NCBI GenBank assembly: GCA_023078555.1
Contig: CM041196.1
Span: 8,257,985 to 8,321,984 of the forward strand
Direction: 5' to 3'
Source: Ulva prolifera
Lineage: Eukaryota > Chlorophyta > Ulvophyceae > Ulvales > Ulvaceae
Length of the DNA stretch: 64,000 bases
Positions 34,767 through 45,645 of the stretch are shown here, one piece after another (position 1 is the first letter of the stretch; every line of letters starts with the position of its first letter). Under the pieces are notes generated by a model. That model was given only the letters and a program-made list of their open reading frames with translations, ran no database searches and had not been told where the DNA came from. The translations under genes were made by a program, and so were the position numbers.

Positions 34767-35389
34767 ATGTCATCCTTCACATTGTGTCGAGACGACACGG
34801 CGTGGTTGTTGGATCTCCGCTGCAGGGATTTAGTGCCGAGCCAGATTGCCACCACGTTCGAATGCATGGCCCTCGCGAGGTCTGCGGAAGCCGCGCATGG
34901 CATGGGATTCCTCACAGTGCGCACCCAGCGGGTTCCCAGAAAACCTGCTGTGACCACAGCACGGTAAAAAGTCTGCCAAGAGCCGCTTCGACTTCAGCTA
35001 TGCGGCATGCAGATATGCTCTGGTGCCGCGCCGAGAACCCGAGACCCACGCACGCAGGACCATGAACTCCTCAGCAACAGCATGACGTAACGCGATGGCT
35101 CAGACACACAGAGCACTGCCTCATCTCACTGGCTTGCGATGGTTGTACTGTCGGCACCTGTGCGGCAGGTCGTGACAAGCAACGCTGCCAAGATGAGAGC
35201 TTTGGCCAGAACGTTTCGCTCCAGGCCTCGTGCGATGCGATTGCACTAGGCCGCGTGGCACCAGGTGAACTCACACACGGCGGCATGCCCGAGCCGTGCA
35301 CAAAAGGCACCATCAACGTGCAGCTGCGAGTTTTGCAGCATGAACCGGGCCCCACGGTGTTGACTGTGGATACACGGGCGCCCATGTAG
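34767..35389 (+). CDS. Possible small Cys-rich protein, two exons
   Basis: This gene is not recognised. Exon 34767-34916 (MSSFTLCRDDTAWLLDLRCR...) ends at a typical GTGCGC donor in phase 0. A second exon is open from an acceptor at 35074 (ctcctcag) to TAG at 35387-35389 and reads 104 codons without a start codon near its beginning: DVTRWLRHTEHCLISLACD, GCTVGTCAAGRDKQRCQ, ..., GTINVQLRVLQHEPGPTVL. Together they give 154 residues with at least seven cysteines in the second exon. The second exon has the look of real coding sequence; its link to the first exon is inferred from phase only, and further 5' exons may exist. Confidence 0.35.
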
Positions 35390-36820
35390 CCTGTGTACAT
35401 AATCTTGTTACAGAAGAGTGGACGGGCATATGCAGACACAGCAAAGGAATCTCTTCCGAATCACGAGCCACACACGCACAGCCACGCTACAGCAGCGCAT
35501 CCACACACACACACACGCCTCGGACAGCAGGGTCGCATCCTCCAACCCCTGCTCACGCGAGGTGACATATTGCAACCCCCGACCTCCGACACATCTCAGC
35601 ATTACCCCGCTACAACGACACAGACAACAACCGCAGTGCCCACTGCACAAACGCGCGTTTGGAAACACACCCATTAGCAGCGGCCACATTTCCCCCGCTG
35701 GCCGATGAACCGCACAGCAGCGTTGCCCATGTAGCCACACAACTCCACAGCGAATGGGGACAAACTGGACCACCTGGTCAGCCACGTCGTCCTGGAAGCG
35801 GTCCCGCTTGCTGGTCTCCACTCGCTCCGCCGTCGCACCCGCCACACGTGCCGCGGCAGACGCGCACGGGGCCGCCGACGCGCACGTACATAATATGGTC
35901 CAGAGACGATCATTACATTACAAGGGTCAGGACGTGGAGCCTGGGCGCGGCACGCATCACCACAAACTGCAGTGAGGTATCTCCCGGGTCCGACCTCCAG
36001 CTGCCAAGTCGCCCTTGGCCCAGCGTTCCGCTGCAGTGCCTTTGCAGGGGCTCACGTTCGCTGTCTGGATCAACTCGCCCGGGCCAGCTCTGACATCATG
36101 GAATGTGCCAGTCATGCTGGGTCCCGTTGCAGCCTTCGCACCTGCACTGTGGCACCCGGTGTGGCCAGTCTGCCGGCGGTGCTCATGCATGAACCAGTGA
36201 TCCGCGGAACTGCCGGCGGTGGCATCGCGGAGGGACACCCCCCCCCCCCCCCCCCCCCCCCGGGTAGCCGCCTGTGTTTGCCGGCCAGAGCCGGCGCTGG
36301 TGCCAGAGGCGGAGCCGCAAGGTGCTCGGCACGCATGTGCTCATGCATGCGTGTTGGCACCCTGGCAGGCGCAGCTTGCAGTGCAGTGGTGCGTCCGGGT
36401 GCACTGCGCATGGGCGCCACCTCTGCCACCCGGGCTCCCCTCAGCCACACACCGCCGCCACGGCCGCCCCCACCGCTTTGTCGGTATGCATGCAGTCACC
36501 ACAGCATCCGTCCCGGGCAGCGCCCACTCAACAACCAGCGGACATCAATGCACACATAGCAGCAACGTAAACTGTGGACTGGACTGTGGCTTGCGACCTC
36601 TCGCCCGCTCACATAGCGGTCCTGTGCAGTTGAGTACGCCCGCCGCAACCACGCCGAGCTCAGCAGCACATCCCCCCTGCTGCACCGCGAGGCACCGCTG
36701 AGCGTGCCTCCCACGCCGGATGCCTGGCCCAGGGGACGCCTCCACGGCACACCCCCGCCACGGCGACAGTGCAGCCCCGCGCCGCTGCAGCGCCGCATCA
36801 TGACCAGCGCGCGGGCGGCG
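35390..36820. other. Unresolved 1.4 kb
   Basis: It holds a (CA)n-like tract at 35503-35514, a C24 run (separate entry), and a minus-strand frame around 35880-35770 that reads RVETSKRDRFQDDVADQVV and then QFVPIR before a possible donor. That piece has coding-like composition, but no neighbours could be joined to it. The right end should carry the 3' UTR of the STK16-like gene. Confidence 0.3.
36238..36261. repeat. Homopolymer (C)24
   Basis: A run of 24 C is followed by GGG. It lies in the gap downstream of the STK16-like gene. Run length in assemblies is unreliable. Confidence 0.8.
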
Positions 36821-39152
36821 TCAGTCGAAGGAGCTGCCGTTGACGACGTCCGCGTGGCTGTGCGCCCACTGCCGCACCTCCGCGCTCGTCGGCCGCTCGG
36901 CAGGGTTTGGCCGCAGGCATGCATGCACCAGCTCCTTCAGGTCCGGGTGCAGCCCCGGCGGCGCCCCCGCCCAGTCCACCCGCGCCCTGCACCGCCACGC
37001 AACAGGTCCGCCACGCTCACATACCGCTACGGCGCGGCGACGCCCGCCCTCAGCACATCTTCAACACGGTTCAGTCATCGGCGAGCACAACAGCCTGCAG
37101 CCTGGCGGCCACAAGCACACCGAGGTGCTCAGTCAGCGGCCTCGTGATCACATGCAGTTGAGCAAGCAGCGCAGGCACTTGGAGCACCTCCGCCGGCGCG
37201 CCGCAGGCGCCGCGGCAGCAGACACGCAGGGCATGCATGCAGACAGCGGAGTCCGCTGCGGGCGGCGGCGGCGCACCGCTGCACCGCGAGGCTGAGGCTC
37301 GCGCCCTGCTGGCACGCGAGCTCAAAGGGGTTGATGCACGTCATGAGGAAGTAGACGACGCAGCCGAGCGCCCAGACGTCGGCGCGGCCGTCCAGCTGCG
37401 TGCGGGTCGGCGGCTCGTACAGCTCCGGCGGCCGGTACAGCGGCGAGCACGCAGCCTCCGCCTCCGCCGCCACCCGGGACGCGTCGGCCATGCCGTCCAC
37501 CTGCACCAGGGCCCCCTTGCCGCGGCTGCCCCCTGACCTGCCTGCGGCGCCGCCGCTGTATGCATGGGCGTGTGCGGGTGTGGGGTGGCGGGGGTAAAAC
37601 CACCACACGTGGTCCGAAATTGGGGCAGGCACGCATGGTCACCTGGGGAGAGGGCTGACTGCCTCTTGTTGCGGCGTTGGGAGAAGCTTCGGAATGCATC
37701 TGCGCCTCATGATGCACGCATGATCGCATGCATGTGCTCTCTGGGATGCTGTCACTCAGGCCGCAATGCAGAGGGCGCCTCACAGCAGCATTGGACGCTG
37801 GAATTGCAGGAGGCGCAGCTGTGCGCAGGGCAGCAGGGCGGACCTTGAGCGATGCGACGGCGCAGCAGCTGCCGAGGTCTGTCAGCGCGCACCGCAGCGC
37901 GCCCCGCCGCTGCGGCGGCCGCGCAGCCGCCGGCGCCGCCGCCGCGGCGCCGCCGCTGCGCGCGGGCGGCCCGGCGGCGGAGGTGACCAGGATGTTCTGC
38001 GGCTTGACGTCGCGGTGCACCCAGCCCGCAGCGTGCAGCGCGGCCAGCGCGTCCGCGACCTGCACAGCGGCGGCGGCAGTGGCGGCGCTGCGTATGGGCG
38101 CGGGGGCTCGCCTGCCAGACACCAGGCCTGTGGGGGAAGGTGCCAGTAGGCTGCGCTCAGCAGAAAGGGAGTCTTCAGACGTGGAGCCAGTGCGGTGATG
38201 TGGTGCAGGGGACGTCTGCGCCCCCGGCCTGGCCGGGTCATGGGGAACATGTGTATGACGCCGAGGTGAGACAGTACCACACCGTTTGGGCCGACAGCAG
38301 GCAAGCCCAGACAGCTAGCGCATGTTGCAAGGGCATGGCTTCGGGAACTGGGTGCAGGTTGTCATGTGGGAAAGCACGGATGAGCATGAAGGCACCTGTG
38401 TGACGACAGCCAGGATGTCCGAGTTGCTGAAGTGGCTGCCACGCCTCTGCATGGCGTCCCAGAGCGAGCCTTCATTATAGAGGGGCATGAGCATATAGAG
38501 GACGTGCCGTTGGTGTGGGCCGTTGACTCGCTGGACCTGGGTGTCCAACAGGGCAACGATGTTTGGATGGAGTCGTTGCCTCATGAGATCGCATTCGAGC
38601 TCCGCCAGACGAAGCTGCTCGGCATCAGAACACACAACCTAGAGGCAAAGTGAGATCAGTGGAGGTTTTGTGTTGGCCTGTTCCAGGCCGTGCTGGCGCA
38701 TGGGGTCATCGAGTGCTTGGCTGTGGCGTGCATGGCACCAGAGGAGCATGCCTTCTTCACTGCCGCGTGCTTGTCGGTGTGTGCAAATCCATCGTTTGAC
38801 TGGATGATTACGGCGTGGTGGACGTCCCCCGAACCGCCCTCGCCGAGCTGCATGGGCATGCCTTTGGCGTTGCTGGCCTTTGTGTCCCGGTCCCGACTGG
38901 GGCACATGCCTCCGGTGACGGTAAAACTTGCAATTCCCTCACGGAACGGCATTGTGCACTGACCTGATCTGCTGACAGATGCAAGGCGCGGCAATTGACG
39001 GGTGACGAGCTCACCTTGTCGAGGATTTGGACGTGGCATTTGCGCAAATGGACAGTGTTGGCGAGAAAGGGAATATAGGACGCCGCAGCGGCTTTGATGT
39101 AGTTGACGTACACTCGTGGCACACAAGACAGGGCTAGATCCGCGATGTCCAT
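36821..39152 (-). CDS. STK16/NAK-family Ser/Thr protein kinase
   Basis: Exons 39152-39015, 38958-38752, 38638-38396, 38059-37844, 37500-37277 and 36986-36821 join to 397 residues. Kinase landmarks are QLGEGGSGDVHHAV, the Lys in HAAVKK, WVHRDVKPQNILV, a TDLGSCC in place of DFG, SPLYRPPELYEP, RADVWALGCVVYFLMT, NPFELACQQGASLSLAVQ and CLRPNPAERP. The DLGS variant and the LYRPPEL...SLSLAVQ block are those of STK16/MPSK1-like kinases, which in animals sit on Golgi and trans-Golgi membranes. The intron between 38752 and 38638 appears to have a GC donor (AAG/GCATGC); any GT alternative breaks the alignment after the catalytic Lys. A poly-Ala insert sits in exon 4. The extra N-terminus before the glycine loop is not recognised. 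GC rises from ~53% to ~77% towards the 3' end. Confidence 0.85.
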
Positions 39153-40327
39153 CCAGAACCTGTCGGAATTGCTTCACTGTAGAACTACAACGGAAGGTGC
39201 GCCCGATGATGCGCAAGACATCTGCGCAGGAACGATGGTGCAGCTGCGTGGGCAAGTACGAAAATAGAAGCTCTTACATTTGCTTCACGATCCAGATCGC
39301 TGCTGTGACTGGACTGTGCAATGGGTTAGCATGCGAGCATCGTGCTGTCTACACGGCAGAGTGGCGCATCACAAAACTATTGGCACTATGTGCAGCCTAC
39401 CGATCTACATCCACTGCTGCGAGGCCCACATTTCTCGTGTCTCCCTTGCGGGTTTGCCCTTGGCACCAGAATCATCCTCGCGAGGCCTCGTTGGACGTTG
39501 GCACGTCCTCTACCGCGTTTCAGCGCGTTTCCCTTGACAGCCCCAGCACGCAAGCAGTCGCACCACGAGGAATGTATCATTGGCATCCGCTCTGGCAGGG
39601 TGCTAAGAAGCTGCAGCTGCTGACCAGTTGTGGTGAGTAGCATGTCCTCCCAATGCCCAGAGCCTCAGTGCTTGCGGCATATGATATCACACCAATAGAT
39701 GACCACACAAGTTTCCCCGCAAGTGTCCTGCACAGCAGTTTGTTTGGGTTTGGTGCATTTGCACAAAGTCTGCCTGCTATACGATAGCTAGGTAGCACGC
39801 AAGCCGGAGGTCTGTCTAAACATGTACCAGTTTGTCCCAGAGCCTGACAGGTGGAGCCTAGACACGTGGCTGTACTTTCTGCACAGGCCCAGCGCAGCAT
39901 CGGGACTAGATGCCTTGAGGCTGCTCAGCCTTTTTGCAGACGTCCAGATATTGTACGACATTATGAGCAGGCAATGTGACAGTCTCTGACCTAGGATGCA
40001 TCTTCGCTGCCGTGCATGGCAGAGTTGCGGAAGCACCAGTATGGCGCCCTTATGCCACCACCAACTGCAGGTCCACTCAGAAACCTGTGAAAGCGGTAGA
40101 TTGGTAGACCGACCGCCATGGCGGAGTTTTGAGTCCTGGGTTATGATACGCAGCAGGACGCTCTCGCAGGACACAAAGTGACGTCGCTCATGCCTCATCG
40201 GTGCCGGGAGCACTGCATCCGTCCAGTGCAGCTGCAGCTCCGATTTGCAGCGTTCAAGGTGTTCGGCAAGCCTAACGCATCAATGTAGTAGGACCGCTGC
40301 GCTCCACGGCTGATCACGGATCTTATC
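39153..40327. promoter_or_regulatory. Divergent region, STK16-like/AHI1
   Basis: About 1.2 kb lies between the two starts at about 50% GC. It contains the 55-codon + strand ORF listed separately. No promoter motif was recognised. Confidence 0.35.
39822..39989 (+). CDS. Small ORF, 55 residues
   Basis: An ATG ORF reads MYQFVPEPDRWSLDTWLYF, then FLHRPSAASGLDALRLLS and LFADVQILYDIMSRQ, and stops at 39987-39989. The amphipathic Leu/Trp-rich make-up is protein-like, but length, lack of similarity and the unknown transcript leave it open. It could be a 5' exon or an upstream ORF of the AHI1 transcript, or chance. Confidence 0.25.
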   Translation: MYQFVPEPDRWSLDTWLYFLHRPSAASGLDALRLLSLFADVQILYDIMSRQCDSL

Positions 40328-43300
40328 ATGTTTTCAGCTGCTGCAGAGGCGGACCCAGGCTTGGGGAAAGGCCCCAAAGGAATACCGCCCCGGCAAGACA
40401 CGATGACCGAAGACAAGCGTGTCCACAGCAGAATTGAGCGGGATGTAGAGTCGAAAGCTGAAGTGGACGCTGGACCTGCTGAGGACGCTGCAGCCGATGT
40501 TGCCTCGGAACACAATGCACTTGGTCCAGTGGACGGTGAATGGCCCAAAACATCTGCGGGCGAGGACAGGTACACGACAGAGGCCATCACAAAGCAGTAT
40601 CGCACGACTTTCTGTTCAGGCCATGTTCAAAGATGACGAACGCTTGGTGTTCAGGCATGCTGCCAGCCAGGACAGTCGTGGCACCTGTATCATGGGGTTG
40701 CTCATCAGCCACCACGACCAGCTGGCCATGGGGGAATTGGCTGAAAGGCCAGTCCTGAGGGTGCATGTGGTGGACGCTGTCACTGGGGACTACCTACGCA
40801 GACCTGGCATGGCACCTGACTGTTTTCCCACTCCTCAGCAGCAGCAGGCCATGCTCAATCAGCCAGGCCACGACACGATGACGACCGTGTATGACGACAA
40901 CCTGGAAGCCTTCACGGCCGTCCTGTCCTACGTCCCAGCGATTCAAACACAGGCAAGTGCCCCCTTGGTGCCTTCCTCGGCAGGCTCATGGGCATTGGTC
41001 GACATGCCATTCTGCGCCCGATGCAGGAACAACCACGCTCCCAGGCCACCGCGGTGTCGGGGAAATTTGTATGGCAGGAAGAGCTCCACATCGACCACCT
41101 GTACCAGGACACGGTCCTCAACTCACAGGCTGGCGCTCTGCTGCTCTTCGAGGTACTGCAGCACCCAAGCGATGTGAAGCAGTGGCGTGAGCACCATGGA
41201 AAGTTTGCGGGGGCCACACACCGTGTCGCCTGGGGGTTCCTTGACCTCGCACACCCGCGCACTCAAAGGGCCACGTCCGCTGCCTGGCGCAGCAGCGTGC
41301 CGGCTACCCTTGACGTCCACCTGCATGCGTGCGCCGCCTGCAGTGCTACAACACAGCCCATGTCATGTAGCACGTCGACCACACGTGGCAGCATCACTGT
41401 AGCACTCCACATGCGTCCAGTGTAGCCCATCTTGCTACTCCTGCCAAGCATCCAAAAGAGTTTGAAATCTGCTGTGCACCAGGGGCATGGTTTGGCAGCT
41501 GGCGTAAAGTTCGACATCAGCTCTACAGATCGGCACAGCAGCGTGGGGCGCACTTCTACGTGACCCAGCCTGTGACCACAGCAGCTGTGCAGGTGGCCGG
41601 CCGACCTGCGCCGCAGCGAGCTTGCCGACTCGGCGCAGTGCGGGGACGTGCACGAGGCGTTTCTGCGGCTACAGGAGGACGCCGACGCCGGCGCGTCGCG
41701 GCGCCTGTGGAGGCCCTTCAGCGGCCGGGCCACCCCGGCCGGGGCGAGGGGGTCGCGTCGGCGCGGTGCCGGCGAGTGCCGCGGCCCGACGCTGCGGGTG
41801 ACGCTGCGGCCGACGCCGCGGCCGCGAGCCGGCCCTGAGCTACTGGAGGCCAGCATGCACAGCACCAGGTGGGGCCACAGCAACCCGCATGCAGGGAGGG
41901 AGTTGGCTGCAATACAGGGGGGGGGGGAACATGATTGCGAGCCACCCACGACCCATGCCGCCCGCGTGCAACCATTGCATATCATGAGCCCTATCACGTC
42001 TCTGTTGTTGCTACCTCAGGACCCCTGATGTGTAGCGCAGCCAGTTCGCACAGTGCGCACGCGCCTGAGCTGTCACTGACTGGCAGCGCAACTTGTGGCT
42101 CCAGTATCGGTGCATGCATTGCGTACACATTGCGGCCATGGCTACGACAAGGACGGATGCTGTGGCACTCAGGCGGGTGTTGTTGTGTACGGCCTCCAGT
42201 GCACAGTACACATGCATGGGGAGTCTGTGCAGGGACTGGGCGCGGGCGAGCCTGCCGGTGGGCTTTGGCAGTGGCTGGGACAACTACCGGGGTGAGCCGG
42301 GGCATTCGCCGTCCCACACGGCCCGCCGGGACCGGGAGCGCGCCTCCGCCGCTCAGGCGCGCCGGGCCGCCTTCCTGCAGTCCGTGCGGCGCCAGCCCGC
42401 CGAGGCGTGCCGGTGCGCCCCTCGCCCGACCCTCGCTGCGAGATCGCATGCATGAGTAGCATGCATGCCAGGGCTAGTCTGCTGCCAGTGCAATTAGCCA
42501 GGGTAGTGCTGGGGAGCCTGGCTGCGGGCTGCTCTGTCATTCTGTCTATTCACATGCATACGCAGGGTAGCGTGTCTTCTGCGGGAGTGTGGGCAGTGGC
42601 TGCAGGGTTCCGGGTGTACCTCACGAGGCGCTACAGCAGGCCCGCGAGGGAGGGGCCGCGCAGCGCGGGGACCCTGCAGCCGCAGGCGCGCTGCGGCAGC
42701 GCTGTGCGAGCGTGGTGGCGTTCAGCCCCTGCGGCACCCTGCTGGCTGCCGCCGTGGAGGAGGGCCCCCAGAGGTGGCTCATCCAGGCGCGGTCTCAGCC
42801 CAGCAGCTTTGAGCCCTGGCCTCACTCAGCTATTACAATGTCCACTGTAATGATGTCCCATACGGGGACGCGCTTGTGCAAGCTCACACAGACGCACCTA
42901 TGACACTGTAAATGCGAATTACGAGGGTGAACGAAAGCAAAGTAAATCTGAACATTGTGGGTGTAGGTTCCAGGGGCAGCCCGCTCCATGGTTGTGTGTG
43001 GCCCACAGCCTGCACGCGCCGCCTGATGTTGCACACACGTGTTCTGTCTGTTTTGCCGTGTGTACTGCAGATGGGCCAGGATGCAGCACACAGCAGGTCC
43101 AGAGGGGCGCTCCACGCTGCACGCACACCGCGCCTGCAGGTGTTTGACGTCGTGACGTGCGGGTGCGTCGCGCCCGGCAGCATCCAAGCGCACAGCGCGC
43201 TCGTGTACGACCTCAGCTGGAGCGCGGACGGCCGCGTGCTGGCCTCGTGCTCCTCCGACTGCACCGCCAAGGTATGGTACCTCGAGGCCGCGGCCGACCA

Positions 43301-44951
43301 CGCAGCCGCCACCCGCGGCCGCCGCCAGCCGCCGCCCGGGGCCGCGCTGCCGTTCTGCACCGTCCTCCACCACCCCTCCTTTGTATACTCCTGCCAGCCC
43401 CACCCGCGCACGCGGCTGCGCGCGGGGTGCACGCGGCCGGACGCGGCGCCAACCCCTGCGCCGCTGGTGATCGCGACCGGCTGCGCGGACGGTGTGGTCC
43501 GGCTCTGGGGGCTACGCGGCGACGTGGACCCGGCGGCGGACCCTGACGGCACCGCGCCGCTGCTGCAGCTCGCCGTGGGGACCCGGCGCGGCCCCGGCGC
43601 GGCGCCCAGCGGGGTGTGTGCTGTGCTGTGGGACCCATCGCCGGAGGCCGAGGTCGGCCTTGGCGCGACCACCCGCACAGCAGGCACCTCGTTGCACGGG
43701 ACGTCTTGGGCGCTGGATGGCGCGTCGGCCACGAGTGGCGGCCGGCACGGCCTGCCTGACGATGGCACGACCGTCCTGTTCACAGGTCCGCCTCTGCCTC
43801 TGGTCTGTGGTGCGATCGATGGAATGACCCATGCCACAGCGGCCTCTTCATTGGGTTGTGGAGTCGAGCTGCCATGGTGGGCTTCAGGCGGGGAACTTGA
43901 TCCAAGGTGGGCTGCAGGGGATGGGTGCGGAGCAGTGTCAAGCTGGGGTGTCAATGTGTCGGGCCTGTGCTGCGGCGCCGGTGGTGCCGTGCGGCGGCTC
44001 GCCACCCGCAGCGTCGGGGCCGCCGTCACCGGCCTCACCACGGCCGGCTATACCGTGAAGCTCGCAGTCGTCACCAAGGCCTCCAGGTGCCCGCCTCTGC
44101 GCCGCACCAATCCGCCTCACGCCCGGTCAACAGCGCTGTCGTCAGGCTCAGTTTGGCCCGGGGGGGTGGCTGTGGGATCGATCATGAGTCACGGCATGCT
44201 GACGCGCTGGAGGGTGCAGGATCGTGGTGCTGCACAAGCGCACGCTCGCACCCGTGCTGGCGCTGGCGGGCCCGCCGTCCGGCGTGTACCCTCTGCGGGC
44301 CGCGATGGACCCGAGCCGCGGCCGCTGGCTCCTCGCCGGCGGCGAGGACGGCCGCCTGCACGCCTACAGCCTCTCGCCGCCGCAGGGCGGCGCCGCCGCG
44401 GAGGCCGTGCCGCCGTTCGCCGCGGCTGACCTCGCCGCCGCGGGGCGGGGGCCGCCGGTGTACTGCGTCGCGTGGAGTCCCACGCTGCACATCGCGGCTG
44501 CCTGCGGCTGCGGCCGCGGCGGCTTCACACGGCTGTTGTGCAGCCCCGCCGGTGGCGTCGGCCGACAGTACGGCGCCCCGACTGTTGAGCAGTCCCCCCC
44601 TGGCCTGCTTTCGCGTGCTCCCGATGCATTCATGGACGTGCTGGGCCCAGAATCGACCTTCGTGCGGGCTCGTGCAGGCATACGGTGTTTGAACGCTGCG
44701 CTGCGAAGAGCACAGCGCAGCGTGGGACGAACGCGGACCAGGCCACACACGTAGGCCATGGCGCAAGCAGCGCCAACAGCCCAGCCCAGACATGGCGGAG
44801 TGTCGACAAGTACCGGCTGCCAGAAGAAGTGGACGGGCTGTTTGTCAAGACGCTGCTGCACCGCATCCGCTCTGACCTGCACACCCGCGGCCTCCTCGGT
44901 TCGCCCAGCGCGCCGCTCACCGGCCACACCCAACAGCCACACCTGGCGTGA
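40328..44951 (+). CDS. AHI1: Jouberin (AHI1) homologue, WD40 protein
   Basis: In animals Jouberin works at the ciliary transition zone. Firm exons are 40328-40569, 40655-40952 and 41045 to about 41250, and later blocks around 43140-43680, 44222-44530 and 44800-44951 (TGA/stop). The N-terminus is Lys/Glu/Asp-rich and disordered. Then comes the pre-WD module: PVLRVHVVDAVTGDYLRR, FVWQEELHIDHLYQD, ALLLFEVLQ and HRVAWGFLDL. The WD40 region includes VVAFSPCGTLLAAAVEE, SALVYDLSWSADGRVLASCS, VLHHPSFVYSCQPHP, VIATGCADGVVRLWG and PSRGRWLLAGGEDGRLHAYS. These follow AHI1 order closely, especially the HPSFVY block. Joins between about 41250 and 43140 and between 43680 and 44800 are not resolved, so the residue count is unknown. 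No SH3 domain was seen. The second intron has a consensus GC donor. GC climbs from ~58% to over 80%. Confidence 0.78.
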
Positions 44952-45645
44952 GCAGCTCTGCTTGTGGCCGGGCGCCACTGCTGGCATGGCACAGGCCCAC
45001 AGGACGTCCGGCTGAGGGGGAGAGTGAGGTCATGCTGGGTCGCTGTGCTGACGTGGTCCATCGTGACACAGGTGTCTGTAGCCGGCTCGGGGGTGGGCTC
45101 CTGAGACGTCACTGCCAGAGCAGTCATGGCGCCCAGACAACGGTGCATAGTCAACGCAGCATGTAAGTCATGAACAGTGCGGCGATGGTGGGATTTGGTA
45201 CACTGCGACTGCCTGGGTGCATCACTTGCTCGAAATTTGGCATGACGCCCACGCGCAGCCTTGGTGCCAGCATGCATGGCGACCGCAGTGTCTACGAAAC
45301 AGCTCCTAACAGACACTCTGAACGGCTATAGCAGCACTCTGCACGCAGCCCCGCCGTGGCCCATGGGCCCCAGCACAAGGCTGCCCCCGCACCAGCGCAG
45401 CCCCCCCTGTCCGACACCTCCGTTAACTGCCGACTCGTGGGCTGACTGTCTATCTATCTACTAAAATCTAGCAGCTCAGGCAAATGGCGAGGCGAGCCTC
45501 GTCTGCGAAATGGTCTACACATGCCCGCCCAGCGCCCTCCCCCCCCCCCCCGCCTCCCTCCGCGCTGGCCGGCCGGTGCAGGCGGCCGCACGCTCGCGCG
45601 GATGCCCGGCCCGGTGTCGACGGGCTGCGCAGAGGCATGCGGCGG
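44952..45645. other. Convergent intergenic region, AHI1/RING
   Basis: This stretch holds 3' UTRs of converging genes, with a TGTAA at 45162-45166 and a C13 run at 45539-45551. No gene was seen. Confidence 0.45.
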
